Assembly: GCF_036250675.1 (NCBI RefSeq)
Contig: NZ_CP109592.1
Span: 5,766,001 to 5,830,000, forward strand
DNA: 64,000 bases
Origin: Streptomyces sp. NBC_01689
GTDB lineage: Bacteria; Actinomycetota; Actinomycetes; Streptomycetales; Streptomycetaceae
Direction: 5' to 3'
The notes under the pieces were generated by a model that was not told the DNA's origin, made no database searches, and saw only the letters and a program-made list of their open reading frames with translations. This document shows positions 46,764-55,925 of the stretch, piece after piece. Every line of letters starts with the position of its first letter. Within the stretch, counting starts at the first letter, position 1. The position numbers and the translations under genes are program-made.

Positions 46764-47153
46764 GGGAGGGTGCTCCTGTCGGGAGGACGGCGTTTCTGGG
46801 GACGCGTCCCATCCTCCTGGCCGTTCCGTGCCGTGGAGTCAGCCGCTGTTCCGGTTCCCGGGGCAGCCTCCGGTCGGACCGCGAGCCGCGGAGTCATACC
46901 TGGGGATGACGGCGTTCCCTGAGCTCCGTCCGGGTGCGGTCGCGCGGGTGCGTCCGTTCGGACGGTGAAATTCCGTCATTCCGCATACGCGTCCCCGTGC
47001 CGCCCGAAAGGCTATTGGCAAGTGCGGATGGCCCGTACCGGTGGCTGATGCACCCTCAGACGTCAATAAAATAAGACAACATCGGTTCGCCCGACCGCTG
47101 TTCGAGGAGCGGGCCCCGATAGGCTCGGAATCTCGACGCGGAGCCCATGGCCT
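46764..47153. other. 390-bp region upstream of bldA
   Basis: Holds the ABC operon promoter (left) and the bldA promoter (right). An AT-rich patch (GTCAATAAAATAAGACAAC, 47062-47080) stands out against the very high GC background. No protein gene. Confidence 0.45.
47098..47125 (+). promoter_or_regulatory. Candidate bldA promoter
   Basis: TAGGCT (47120-47125) is a good -10, 29 bp before the tRNA 5' end; CTGTTC (47098-47103) with a 16-bp spacer is a possible weak -35. Confidence 0.5.
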
Positions 47154-47236
47154 GCCCGGATGGTGGAATGCAGACACGGCGAGCTTAAACCTCGCTGCCC
47201 CTCGCGGGCGTACCGGTTCAAGTCCGGTTCCGGGCA
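47154..47236 (+). tRNA. bldA: tRNA-Leu (UAA), bldA
   Basis: A class II tRNA. The acceptor arm GCCCGGA (47154-47160) pairs with TCCGGGC (47229-47235), with discriminator A at 47236. The anticodon stem GCGAG/CTCGC encloses the loop CTTAAAC, giving anticodon TAA (47186-47188). A long variable arm and T-loop GGTTCAAGTCC follow. CCA is not encoded. This tRNA reads the rare UUA codon; in Streptomyces it is bldA, a developmental switch for aerial growth and antibiotic production because TTA codons are confined to regulatory and secondary-metabolism genes. Confidence 0.97.
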
Positions 47237-47444
47237 CCTCCGACCTCTCCCGATCCCTTCCGACCCGCCCTCCCCGGGCGTGCCCCGCCGGGGGAGTCCG
47301 CCGCGATCCGTTGACAGCCCGCGCGTCCTTCCGGAGACTCGCGTCCGGGGTCGGTGGAGCAAGGTTCACCAGGCGAACGGGTGGCGTCGGGTGCACGGAC
47401 GCCACCGGACCAGCGGGCGCGGGGAGCGCGAAGGGGCGTGCCGG

Positions 47445-48620
47445 ATGCGGACCACCGTCGGGATCATCGGAGCCGGGCCGGCCGGACTGCTGCTGGCACG
47501 GCTGCTGCACAACGCGGGGATCGACTCCGTGGTGCTGGAGAGCCGCGACCGGGCGTACGTGGAGCGCCGGCAGCGCGCCGGAATCCTGGAACAGGGGACC
47601 GTCGACGCCCTGCGCACCGCCGGGGCCGGCGAGCGGATGGACCGCGAGGGGCTCCGGCACGACGGGATCGAACTGCGCTTCGAACGGGAACGGCACCGGA
47701 TCGACTTCCCGGCCCTCACCGGCGGCAGCTCCGTGCTGGTGTACGCGCAGACGGAGGTCTGCAAGGACCTGATCGCGCTCCAGCTGGAGGAGGGCGGTCC
47801 GCTGCTCTTCGAGGCCGAGGCGCTCGCGGTCGAGGACGCGTGGAGCGACCGGCCGCGGGTCCGCTTCCGCCACGAGGGGCGCGAGGACGCGCTCGACTGC
47901 GACTACGTCGTCGGCTGCGACGGGTTCCGGGGCGTGGCCCGTACGGCGGTGCCCGCCGCGCTCTCCCGCGTGTACGAGCGGACGTACCCCTTCGGCTGGC
48001 TCGGGATACTCGCCGACGTGGCGCCCTCCCACGACGAACTGGTCTACGCCCGCCACCACCGCGGCTTCGCCCTGCTCAGCATGCGCTCACCGGCCGTCTC
48101 CCGGCTCTACCTCCAGGTGCCCGCGGGCACGGAGGCCGGGGACTGGGCCGACGAGGAGATCTGGGACGAGCTGGAGCGGCGCCTGGAGACCGGTGACGGC
48201 TGGCGGCTGGAGCGCGGGCCGGTCACCTCCAAGTCCGTCACCCCCATGCGCAGCTACGTCCACGAGCCCATGCGGTACGGACGGCTCTTCCTCGCCGGCG
48301 ACGCCGCCCACATCGTCCCGCCCACCGGGGCCAAGGGGCTCAACCTCGCCGTCGGCGACGTCGTGACGTTCGCCCGCGCCCTGACAGACCTCGGCGCCAC
48401 CGGTTCGGCCGAGCGCCTGGACGCCTATTCCGAGACCTGTCTGCGCCGCGTCTGGCAGGCCGAGCGGTTCTCGTACGACATGACGACGCTGCTGCACCGC
48501 GCTCCCGGTGCGTCCCCCTTCGAGGACCGCGTCCAGCTCGCCCGGCTGCGCCGGGTGGCCGGTTCGCGGGCGGCGAGGACGGACCTGGCGGAGGCGTACA
48601 CGGGCTTCCCGCTGGAGTGA
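47445..48620 (+). CDS. pobA: 4-Hydroxybenzoate 3-monooxygenase
   Basis: A 391-aa flavoprotein hydroxylase that converts 4-hydroxybenzoate to protocatechuate with NAD(P)H and O2. Motifs: FAD Rossmann GIIGAGPAGLLLARLL, RRQRAGILEQGTVDAL, the DG motif VVGCDGFRG, and GRLFLAGDAAHIVPPTGAKGLNLAVGDV. Length matches PobA exactly. ATG 47445 follows AAGGGG. It stands alone; no pca genes or PobR regulator are adjacent. About 200 bp separate it from bldA. Confidence 0.93.
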   Translation: MRTTVGIIGAGPAGLLLARLLHNAGIDSVVLESRDRAYVERRQRAGILEQGTVDALRTAGAGERMDREGLRHDGIELRFERERHRIDFPALTGGSSVLVYAQTEVCKDLIALQLEEGGPLLFEAEALAVEDAWSDRPRVRFRHEGREDALDCDYVVGCDGFRGVARTAVPAALSRVYERTYPFGWLGILADVAPSHDELVYARHHRGFALLSMRSPAVSRLYLQVPAGTEAGDWADEEIWDELERRLETGDGWRLERGPVTSKSVTPMRSYVHEPMRYGRLFLAGDAAHIVPPTGAKGLNLAVGDVVTFARALTDLGATGSAERLDAYSETCLRRVWQAERFSYDMTTLLHRAPGASPFEDRVQLARLRRVAGSRAARTDLAEAYTGFPLE

Positions 48621-48818
48621 GGCGGCCGCGGACCGAGGGGCGGGCGGACGGCTCCGGCCGGGGCCTGTCACGGCTTGGTACCAGTGCTCGCAGGCCAGAG
48701 CACACACGCGTACCTTGGCAGGACGAGGGAAAGATCCTCCCCAAGCACTAGGGTCAATCCTTTGCCTACCTATTACCCTTGAGGCCAAGGCCGCGCAGGG
48801 TGGCCATGGAGGAGTGAA

Positions 48819-49700
48819 ATGAGGAGCAGCAACCCGGTCTTCTCGCGACGGGGGTTCAGCCGCGACAACGGCTACGCGGGATTCAACGCGGCGCCGCAGG
48901 CCGGGGGACCCGCTGTCGGCACGCAGGCGGGCCCGTACGCCCCGCAGGGCGGCAACCCCTACGCGCAGAACCCCTACGCCCAGCAGGGCCAGCAGTACGG
49001 CGCCCCGCCGCAGGCCCCGGTCACCACCGGCCGGATGACGATGGACGACGTCGTCATGCGCTCCGCCATGACGCTCGGCACCGTCGCCGTCGGCGCCGTC
49101 CTGGCGTGGGCGCTGCTTCCCGTGTCGTCCACCAGCTACGGCCTCGCCATCGGCTCCGCCCTCGTGGCGTTCGTCCTGGCGATGGTGCAGTCCTTCAAGC
49201 GCACGGCCTCGCCCGCGCTGATCCTCGGTTACGCCGCTTTCGAGGGCGTCTTCCTCGGGGTCATCAGCGAGATGTACAACTCGCAGTGGAGCGGCGCCCC
49301 CTTCCAGGCGGTCCTGGGCACCATGGCGGTGGCCGGCGCGACCCTGCTCGTCTACAAGGCGGGCTGGATCCGCGTGACCGCGCGGTACGCGCGCATCGGC
49401 ATGGCCATCGCCATCGCCTTCGTGGTCGTCATGGCGGTCAACCTGCTGCTCGTCGCCTTCGGTGTGGCCGGGGACGGCGGACTGCGCAGCATGGGCCCGC
49501 TCGGCGCGATCGTCGGCATCCTGGCGATCCTGATCGGCGCGTTCTTCCTGACCCTCGACTTCAAGCAGATCGAGGACGGCATCGCGTACGGCGCGCCGCG
49601 TGAGGAAGCCTGGCTGGCCGCGTTCGGCCTGACCATGACCCTCGTGTGGATCTACGTCGAGATGCTGCGGCTGGTCGCCATCTTCAGCAGCAACGACTAG
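48819..49700 (+). CDS. Bax inhibitor-1/YccA family membrane protein
   Basis: A 293-aa protein. It has a disordered Gly/Pro/Gln/Tyr-rich N-terminus (residues 1-70), then seven membrane segments with the BI-1 pattern (ALILGYAAFEGVFLGVISEMYN; FFLTLDFKQIEDGIAYGAPREEAW carrying the conserved acidic pair). The family forms Ca2+-leak or regulatory membrane proteins. ATG 48819 follows GGAGGAG. A strong terminator follows. Confidence 0.9.
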   Translation: MRSSNPVFSRRGFSRDNGYAGFNAAPQAGGPAVGTQAGPYAPQGGNPYAQNPYAQQGQQYGAPPQAPVTTGRMTMDDVVMRSAMTLGTVAVGAVLAWALLPVSSTSYGLAIGSALVAFVLAMVQSFKRTASPALILGYAAFEGVFLGVISEMYNSQWSGAPFQAVLGTMAVAGATLLVYKAGWIRVTARYARIGMAIAIAFVVVMAVNLLLVAFGVAGDGGLRSMGPLGAIVGILAILIGAFFLTLDFKQIEDGIAYGAPREEAWLAAFGLTMTLVWIYVEMLRLVAIFSSND

Positions 49701-49741
49701 CGACCCGGACGGCGCCGCCGGTGAGACCGGCGGCGGAGGTC

Positions 49742-49778
49742 CGAAGGGCCCGCGAACCATCGGTTCGCGGGCCCTTCG
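49742..49778 (+). terminator. Strong hairpin terminator
   Basis: A 17-bp perfect stem (49742-49758, 49762-49778) with a 3-nt loop, 42 bp after the BI-1 gene. It may also stop the convergent DUF4287 gene. Confidence 0.85.
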
Positions 49779-49837
49779 CCGTTCGCGGATGCCTGTCGGG
49801 ATGTCGGTGGGACCCTGCTCGTGCCGGTGGTGCGCGC

Positions 49838-50068
49838 TCAGAGCAGTTTGCGCGCGGCCCTCCTCAGGTCGTACTCGTGGATGATCGCCTTGGCGTGGCC
49901 GTACGCGAGGTCGTGCTCGGCGCGGAGCCAGCTGACCTTCTCCTCGAAGCGGAAGAGGGCGGGGCCTTCGTCGACGGTGCGCAGCCAGTCGGAGATCTCA
50001 CGACCGGTGCAGTGGGGGATGCGGGCGAGCAGGTTGCGGTGGGTCTCCTGAGAGAACACTTGGGACAT
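49838..50068 (-). CDS. Small DUF4287-like protein
   Basis: A 76-aa soluble protein (NLLARIPHCTGREISDWLRTVDEGP; LRAEHDLAYGHAKAIIHEYDLRRAARKL). It matches DUF4287, a small helical domain that binds nothing known. GGAGG is well placed before ATG 50068. Divergent from the 103-aa gene. Confidence 0.8.
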   Translation of the reverse strand: MSQVFSQETHRNLLARIPHCTGREISDWLRTVDEGPALFRFEEKVSWLRAEHDLAYGHAKAIIHEYDLRRAARKLL

Positions 50069-50172
50069 CGGCGCCTCCGGACGCAAAGGGGATGTAAGCC
50101 GGTCCTTCACGCCACGGTGCCTGAGGGTTGGGTTGTTGGCAACAGTCCCGTCGCGGCGCGTAGTCTCGCGGC

Positions 50173-50484
50173 GTGCTTGATACGACGTCGCTGACCCGAG
50201 CCGTGGACCACTTCGCCGACCGGTTGCGGGCCGCCCCGCAGAGCCGGCTGCAGCGGGGGGCGGCTGCCGAGGCACTGGGTCTGGCCAGGGAGTTGGCACT
50301 GCGTGCCCAGCGTGTGGAGGACCCGTCCGGAGACCCCAGGGAGATGCCCGAGGCGGGGATGTTCGCCGTCGCCGACCAGATCACGGTCGCGGCGCACGAT
50401 CTGGGTCTCGTCCTGACGAGCGAGGCGGAACTCGCGGAGGCGGTGGCGCTGGTGGAGGAGGCACAGAAGCGGGCCGGGGTCTGA
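50173..50484 (+). CDS. Small helical hypothetical protein
   Basis: A 103-aa Ala/Glu/Leu-rich, fully helical protein (LTRAVDHFADRLRAAPQSRLQRGAAAEAL). There is no Shine-Dalgarno before GTG 50173. TAGTCT (50160-50165) lies 7 bp upstream with TTGGCA as a possible -35, so translation may be leaderless. Conserved-looking but unknown. Confidence 0.6.
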   Translation: MLDTTSLTRAVDHFADRLRAAPQSRLQRGAAAEALGLARELALRAQRVEDPSGDPREMPEAGMFAVADQITVAAHDLGLVLTSEAELAEAVALVEEAQKRAGV

Positions 50485-50609
50485 CCTGACGTGACCTTCA
50501 GCGACCCGGACCCGGACGTGTACCCGGACCCGGGTCTCGGCCCCGGTCTCGGTGGGGCCGGCGCCCGGGTGCGCCCCCTTTTCCCGGGGCGCACGCGGGA
50601 AAGCGGCGG

Positions 50610-51431
50610 TTACAGCGACGCTATGACGCGGTCCGCCAGGATGTAGACGTTCTCCTCGCCGCACGCGAACGTCAGGGCGTACGCGCCGGAGACGCCCGAG
50701 CCGCCCAGCAGGACCGGGGTCTCGCCCGCGCGCAGGGCCGTGGCCAGCCGTTCCGCGGTCTCGCGGTGACCCGGCGTCATGCAGAGTGTCGTCCCGTCCG
50801 TGAAGACGTAGACGTCGAGGGTGCCGAGCGGGCCGGGGCGGACGTCCGCCAGCTCGGTACGCGACTCGGCGAGCTCCTCCAGGCAGGCCACCGTGCGTTC
50901 GTGGTCGTTCGCGACGGGCGACTGGACCGGTACGAAGTCCGGGTGCGAGGGGTGACGGCGGCGGGCGGCGGCCAGCTCGGGGGAGTCCCCGGCGCTTCCG
51001 CCCTGGGTGAAGTCCTTGGGCGAGAACTCCTCGGCGTCCAGATCGGGCTCGGTGACCGTCTCCAGGAACTCCAGACCCGCGAAGTCCGAGGGGCGCGCCG
51101 TGAACAGTTCGCTGTCGGTCAGGCCGAGCAGCGAGGGCGCGTCCGAGGCGTCACGTGCCTCCTGGGCGGCCCAGAAGGCGCGGGCCTCGGCGAGCTCCCG
51201 CTCCCGCTCCTCGGCGAGCGCCTCGGTCACCGCGGCGCGTATCTCGTCGGTGTCCGCGGCCGAGCGGGCGGCGGGCACGAGACCGCGCGCGGCTGAGGCG
51301 CGGTGCTCGGCGAGTTCGCTGCGCAGCTCCACGACCTGCCCGCGCAGACCCAGCAGGGTGCGCAGCACGGCGACGCCCACGGCCGCGGTCGCGGCCGTGG
51401 TGAGCAGCAAAGCAATCGGCATGGCGCTCAC
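50610..51431 (-). CDS. Membrane-anchored coiled-coil hypothetical protein
   Basis: A 273-aa protein. It has an N-terminal helix (MPIALLLTTAATAAVGVAVLRTLLGL), a coiled coil (residues about 27-95), an acidic linker, and a C-terminal alpha/beta domain ending ALTFACGEENVYILADRVIASL. The GTG at 51431 follows GGGAGT. Unknown function; probably a peripheral inner-membrane protein. Confidence 0.7.
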   Translation of the reverse strand: MSAMPIALLLTTAATAAVGVAVLRTLLGLRGQVVELRSELAEHRASAARGLVPAARSAADTDEIRAAVTEALAEERERELAEARAFWAAQEARDASDAPSLLGLTDSELFTARPSDFAGLEFLETVTEPDLDAEEFSPKDFTQGGSAGDSPELAAARRRHPSHPDFVPVQSPVANDHERTVACLEELAESRTELADVRPGPLGTLDVYVFTDGTTLCMTPGHRETAERLATALRAGETPVLLGGSGVSGAYALTFACGEENVYILADRVIASL

Positions 51432-51736
51432 TGACGTACTCCCGGTTCAAAGTCGACCCCCGACTTCCTACATCAGCTTGAAGGGCGGACTACCGAGCTG
51501 TCAGTGCGTAACGTCACGAATAGGACAGGGCTTTGGGCCCCGGGTTTGCCCGCGCAGCCACTCTGACCTGCGAAAATCGCTCTCCAGGGGGAGATAGGTC
51601 ACATCTTGGGGGGGATTGGATCACAAATCGGCCCGGATTCCCGGTGGCGGCCGGGATCCGGGCCGGTCCGGTCACGCCGGGTGCTGCGGCGGTCACCCGT
51701 GCGGGCGGCGCGCGGCCCCGTCGTGGATCGGCCGGG
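51432..51736. other. 305-bp intergenic region
   Basis: Lies upstream of the coiled-coil gene and downstream of thiolase, both on the minus strand. It should contain the coiled-coil gene's promoter. I see no gene and no clear repeat. Confidence 0.35.
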
Positions 51737-52957
51737 TCAGCTGAGACGCTCGATGACCATCGCCATGCCCTGGCCGCCGCCGACGCACATCGTCTCCAGG
51801 CCGAACTGCTTGTCGTGGAACTGGAGGGAGTTGATGAGCGTGCCGGTGATGCGGGCGCCGGTCATGCCGAAGGGGTGGCCGACGGCGATGGCGCCGCCGT
51901 TCACGTTCAGCTTGTCCAGCGGGATGTCCAGGTCGCGGTAGGAGGGGATCACCTGGGCGGCGAAGGCCTCGTTGATCTCGAACAGGTCGATGTCGTCGAC
52001 GGTGAGGCCGGCGCGTCGGAGCGCCTGGCGGCTCGCCTCGACCGGGCCGAGGCCCATGATCTCGGGGGAGAGGCCGGTGACGCCGGTGGACACGATCCGG
52101 GCGAGCGGGGTGAGGCCGAGCTCGCGCGCCTTCGTGTCGGACATGATCACGAGGGCGGCGGCGCCGTCGTTGAGGGGGCAGCAGTTTCCCGCGGTGACGA
52201 GTCCGTCCGGGCGGAAGACGGGCTTGAGGCCCTGCACGCCCTCCAGGGTCACGCCGGCGCGCGGGCCGTCGTCCTTGGCGACGACCGTGCCGTCGGGGGT
52301 CGTGACGGGGGTGATCTCGCGCTCCCAGAAGCCGTTCTTGATGGCTTCCTCGGCGAGGTTCTGGGAGCGGACGCCGAACTCGTCCATGTCCTGGCGGGTG
52401 ACGCCCTTGATCCGGGCCAGGTTCTCGGCGGTCTGGCCCATCGCGATGTACGGGTCGGGGACCAGGCCGTCCTCGCGCGGGTCGTGCCAGGTGGAGCCGG
52501 TGGACCCGGCGGTGGCGGCGGTACGGGCCTGGGCCTCCGCGAAGACCGGGTTGGTCGTGTCCGGAAGGCCGTCCGAGCTGCCCTTGGCGAACCGGGAGAC
52601 CGTCTCGACACCGGCCGAGATGAACACGTCGCCCTCGCCGGCCTTGATGGCGTGCAGCGCCATGCGGCTGGTCTGGAGGGATGAGGAGCAGTAACGGGTG
52701 ACCGTGGTGCCGGGCAGATAGTCCATGCCCATCTGCACGGCGACGATCCGGCCGAGGTTGTAGCCCTGCTCGCCGCCGGGGAGGCCGCAGCCGAGCATCA
52801 GGTCGTCGATGTCCCGGGGGTCCAGCTCGGGGACCTTGGCCAGGGCGGCCTGGATGATCGTCGCGGTGAGGTCGTCGGGGCGCAGGTCCTTCAGGGAGCC
52901 CTTGACGGCGCGGCCGATCGGGGAGCGGGCGGCTGAGACGATCACGGCTTCGGGCAT
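51737..52957 (-). CDS. Acetyl-CoA C-acetyltransferase (thiolase)
   Basis: A 406-aa thiolase of fatty-acid degradation or acetoacetyl-CoA metabolism. All catalytic elements are present: the nucleophilic Cys in TVTRYCSSSLQ, the His in VNGGAIAVGHPFGMTGAR, the second Cys in ETMCVGGGQGMAMV, plus NEAFAAQ. ATG 52957 follows GGAG. Monocistronic, with no hydratase or dehydrogenase gene beside it. Confidence 0.95.
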   Translation of the reverse strand: MPEAVIVSAARSPIGRAVKGSLKDLRPDDLTATIIQAALAKVPELDPRDIDDLMLGCGLPGGEQGYNLGRIVAVQMGMDYLPGTTVTRYCSSSLQTSRMALHAIKAGEGDVFISAGVETVSRFAKGSSDGLPDTTNPVFAEAQARTAATAGSTGSTWHDPREDGLVPDPYIAMGQTAENLARIKGVTRQDMDEFGVRSQNLAEEAIKNGFWEREITPVTTPDGTVVAKDDGPRAGVTLEGVQGLKPVFRPDGLVTAGNCCPLNDGAAALVIMSDTKARELGLTPLARIVSTGVTGLSPEIMGLGPVEASRQALRRAGLTVDDIDLFEINEAFAAQVIPSYRDLDIPLDKLNVNGGAIAVGHPFGMTGARITGTLINSLQFHDKQFGLETMCVGGGQGMAMVIERLS

Positions 52958-53363
52958 GACGGCTCCATGGGCACTCGGGGTGGACTGGCGGGGCTGCTTG
53001 GGAAGTTACCCGTCCGTACCGGTCAGGTCACCGGCCGGGAGGTGTGACTCCGGCCGCACTTTTCTAAGCGCTTGCTTTTTCGGTTGACCCGGGTGACGCC
53101 CCCGGACCTGTCCCATCCTCCGCCTGGAGCGCCACCCCCCCGGCCAAGGGGCTGCGCCCCCTGGACCCCCCATCGCCCGAAGGGCTCGTCCTCGAACGCC
53201 GGACGGGCTGGAGACGCGGGCCGTCTATGGAAGCGACGGGTGCGGGGCACGCCCTCAAGGGGCGCGGGGAACTGCGCGACCAGCCCCCGCCGACCCGCAC
53301 CCGAGAAATCCACCGGGGCCGACGCACCCGAGGAACCCGCCGGGGCCGGGGCGGAGCCCCGGT
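52958..53363. other. 406-bp repeat-containing intergenic region
   Basis: Holds the thiolase promoter near 53000-53090 (an AT-richer TTTTCTAAGCGCTTGCTTTTTCGG stretch) and dispersed-repeat material from about 53130 to 53215. No gene is supported. Confidence 0.45.
53185..53211 (+). repeat. Dispersed intergenic repeat, copy D
   Basis: Same CTCGTCCTC...CGCCGGACGGGCTGG element as the three copies near 41.5 kb, flanked by the same GGGCTGCGCCCCCTGGACCCCC module. Confidence 0.8.
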
Positions 53364-54389
53364 TCAGGGGGACGCTGTCGGCGTGGGTGCCGGGTCCGTC
53401 GCGGGGACACGCCGTCGCCGACGGCGTTTGAGGAGGGCCCAGGGCCCCCGCGGCCCCGTCGGCATCGCCGCCGTGACCTCCGTACCGGCCTCGGACGCCG
53501 CCTCCGCGGCCGCCCGCGCCACCGGCAGGAACCCCTCGCGGCGCGAGACGTCCGGCCGCTCCTCGTCGGCCGGCCACAGGCCGAGCGCCGCGCACACCGT
53601 GGGCAGCACCGCCATCGCCGCCGTCGCGTACCCCTCCGCGGAGGGGTGGTAGTTGTCCGGGCCGAACAGCTCGCGCGGGTTCGCCTCGAACTCGGGGCCC
53701 AGCAGATCCCCCAGGGACACCGTCCGCCCGCCCTGTTCGACCGTCCCGATGGTCTGCGCGGCGGCGAGCTGCCGGGAGGCGCGCCGGGCCAGCCACCGCA
53801 GCGGCTGCTGGACCTGCTCGACCGTGCCCAGGTCGGGACAGGTGCCGACCACCACCTCGGCACCGGCGGTGCGCAGCCGGCGCACCGCCGCGGACAGGTG
53901 CCGGACCGACCGTGTCGGCGGCATCCGGTGGGTGACGTCGTTCGCGCCGATCATGATCACGCAGATGTCCGGCACCCGCGAGGTGTCCGCGAGAGCCAGC
54001 GCCACCTGCCGGTCGAGGTCGTCGGACTGGGCACCCGGTAGCGCGACGTTGACGAGTTCGACCGGGCGTTCGGCGACCGCCGCGAGCCCGGAGGCCAGCA
54101 GCGCGCCGGGTGTCTGGCGGGGCCGGTGCACCCCCTGCCCCGCCGCGGTGGAGTCACCGAGCATCGCGAGCCTCAGTGGCGGCCCGTCCTGCGCCGCGTA
54201 CGCGTACCCGTACAGACCGTTCGCGCGGGGTGCCTGCCCGTGCCCGTTGCCCACGTGGCGCTTCGCCAGCTGCACCTCGGCCAGTACGACGCCGATCGCC
54301 GCGGCGCCCACCAGACCGATGCCACCGCCGCCGTACGCCGCGCCGGCCGCGATCCGCCGCGCCACCCTCGCCCTCGACAAGCTCGTCAT
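53364..54389 (-). CDS. Membrane-anchored SGNH/GDSL hydrolase
   Basis: A 341-aa protein. An uncleaved signal anchor (AAYGGGGIGLVGAAAIGVVLAEVQLA) is followed by an SGNH hydrolase fold: block I LAMLGDSTAAGQG (catalytic Ser), block II/III IMIGANDVTH (Gly/Asn) and block V DNYHPSAEGY (Asp, His). It likely de-acylates or de-esterifies lipids or cell-wall material outside the membrane. The C-terminus is basic (LLKRRRRRRVP). ATG 54389 follows GGAGGTGG. Divergent from the cystathionine beta-synthase gene. Confidence 0.88.
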   Translation of the reverse strand: MTSLSRARVARRIAAGAAYGGGGIGLVGAAAIGVVLAEVQLAKRHVGNGHGQAPRANGLYGYAYAAQDGPPLRLAMLGDSTAAGQGVHRPRQTPGALLASGLAAVAERPVELVNVALPGAQSDDLDRQVALALADTSRVPDICVIMIGANDVTHRMPPTRSVRHLSAAVRRLRTAGAEVVVGTCPDLGTVEQVQQPLRWLARRASRQLAAAQTIGTVEQGGRTVSLGDLLGPEFEANPRELFGPDNYHPSAEGYATAAMAVLPTVCAALGLWPADEERPDVSRREGFLPVARAAAEAASEAGTEVTAAMPTGPRGPWALLKRRRRRRVPATDPAPTPTASP

Positions 54390-54530
54390 GCGTCGCCGCC
54401 ACCTCCTCGTAGCCGTACAACCACTGCTTGCCCCGCGGAACGGGTCGGCCAATCTCAACGACACGTGAACGCCCACGTGGGGCCTTAGGCTGACGGGACC
54501 ATCCCTTAGAACGCAGCTCCGGAGACAACG

Positions 54531-55925
54531 GTGCAATTCCACGACTCGATGATCAGTCTCGTCGGCAACACCCCGCTGGTGAGGCTCAACAACGTGACCG
54601 CGGGTATCCAGGCGACCGTCCTGGCGAAGGTTGAGTACTTCAACCCGGGCGGGTCCGTGAAGGACCGCATCGCCCTGCGCATGATCGAGGCCGCGGAGGA
54701 GAGCGGCGCCCTCAAGCCCGGCGGCACGATCGTGGAGCCGACCAGCGGAAACACCGGGGTCGGACTGGCGATCGTGGCCCAGCAGAAGGGCTACAAGTGC
54801 ATTTTCGTCTGCCCGGACAAGGTCTCCACCGACAAGATCAACGTGCTGCGGGCGTACGGCGCCGAGGTCGTCGTCTGCCCGACCGCCGTCGACCCGGAGC
54901 ACCCGGACTCGTACTACAACGTGTCCGACCGGCTCGTCCGTGAGACGCCCGGCGCGTGGAAGCCGGACCAGTACTCCAACCCGCACAACCCGCTCTCGCA
55001 CTATCACTCCACCGGCCCCGAGCTGTGGGAGCAGACGGACGGGCGGATCACCCATTTCGTCACCGGCGTCGGGACCGGCGGCACGATCTCCGGCACCGGG
55101 CGGTACCTGAAGGACGCGAGCGACGGCCGGGTGCAGGTCGTGGGCGCCGACCCCGAGGGGTCCGTGTACTCCGGCGGGTCCGGACGGCCGTACCTCGTCG
55201 AGGGCGTCGGTGAGGACTTCTGGCCCACGGCGTACGACCGGACGGTCGCGGACGAGATCGTCGCCGTGTCCGACAAGGACTCCTTCCAGATGACGCGGCG
55301 GCTCGCGAAGGAGGAGGGACTGCTCGTGGGCGGGTCCTGCGGCATGGCCGTGGTGGCCGCGCTGCGGGTGGCCGAGCGGCTCGGCCCCGACGACGTCGTG
55401 GTCGTCCTGCTGCCCGACAGCGGGCGCGGCTACCTCAGCAAGATCTTCAACGACGAGTGGATGGCGGACTACGGGTTCCTGGAGGACACGGGCCCGAGCG
55501 CGCGGGTCTGCGACGTCCTGAGCGACAAGGCCGGCGGCTCCATCCCCTCACTCGTGCACATGCACCCGGACGAGACGGTCGGCGAGGCCATCGAGGTGCT
55601 GCGCGAGTACGGCGTCTCCCAGATGCCCATCGTCAAGCCCGGCGCCGGTCACCCGGACGTGATGGCCGCCGAGGTCGTCGGGTCCGTGGTCGAACGCGAG
55701 CTGCTCGACGCCCTGTTCACCCAGCGGGCCTCGCTCCAGGACCCGCTGGAGAAGCACATGTCGGCGCCGCTGCCGCAGGTCGGCTCCGGTGAGCCGGTCG
55801 GCGACCTGATGTCCGTGCTCGGCACCGCCGACGCGGCCATCGTGCTGGTCGAGGGCAAGCCCACCGGCGTGGTCAGCCGCCAGGACCTGCTGTCCTTCCT
55901 CGCCAAGGGCGGCGCCCGGCAGTAG
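54531..55925 (+). CDS. Cystathionine beta-synthase
   Basis: A 464-aa PLP enzyme that condenses serine and homocysteine in reverse transsulfuration. The PLP lysine is in NPGGSVKDRIA, the Asn/Ser substrate loop in EPTSGNTGVGLA, and the phosphate-binding loop in GVGTGGTISGTGRY. A C-terminal pair of CBS domains (about 335-460) may sense SAM or nucleotides; no haem-binding N-terminus is present. GTG 54531 follows GGAGA. Cysteine formed here could feed the nearby cysteine dioxygenase. Confidence 0.95.
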   Translation: MQFHDSMISLVGNTPLVRLNNVTAGIQATVLAKVEYFNPGGSVKDRIALRMIEAAEESGALKPGGTIVEPTSGNTGVGLAIVAQQKGYKCIFVCPDKVSTDKINVLRAYGAEVVVCPTAVDPEHPDSYYNVSDRLVRETPGAWKPDQYSNPHNPLSHYHSTGPELWEQTDGRITHFVTGVGTGGTISGTGRYLKDASDGRVQVVGADPEGSVYSGGSGRPYLVEGVGEDFWPTAYDRTVADEIVAVSDKDSFQMTRRLAKEEGLLVGGSCGMAVVAALRVAERLGPDDVVVVLLPDSGRGYLSKIFNDEWMADYGFLEDTGPSARVCDVLSDKAGGSIPSLVHMHPDETVGEAIEVLREYGVSQMPIVKPGAGHPDVMAAEVVGSVVERELLDALFTQRASLQDPLEKHMSAPLPQVGSGEPVGDLMSVLGTADAAIVLVEGKPTGVVSRQDLLSFLAKGGARQ

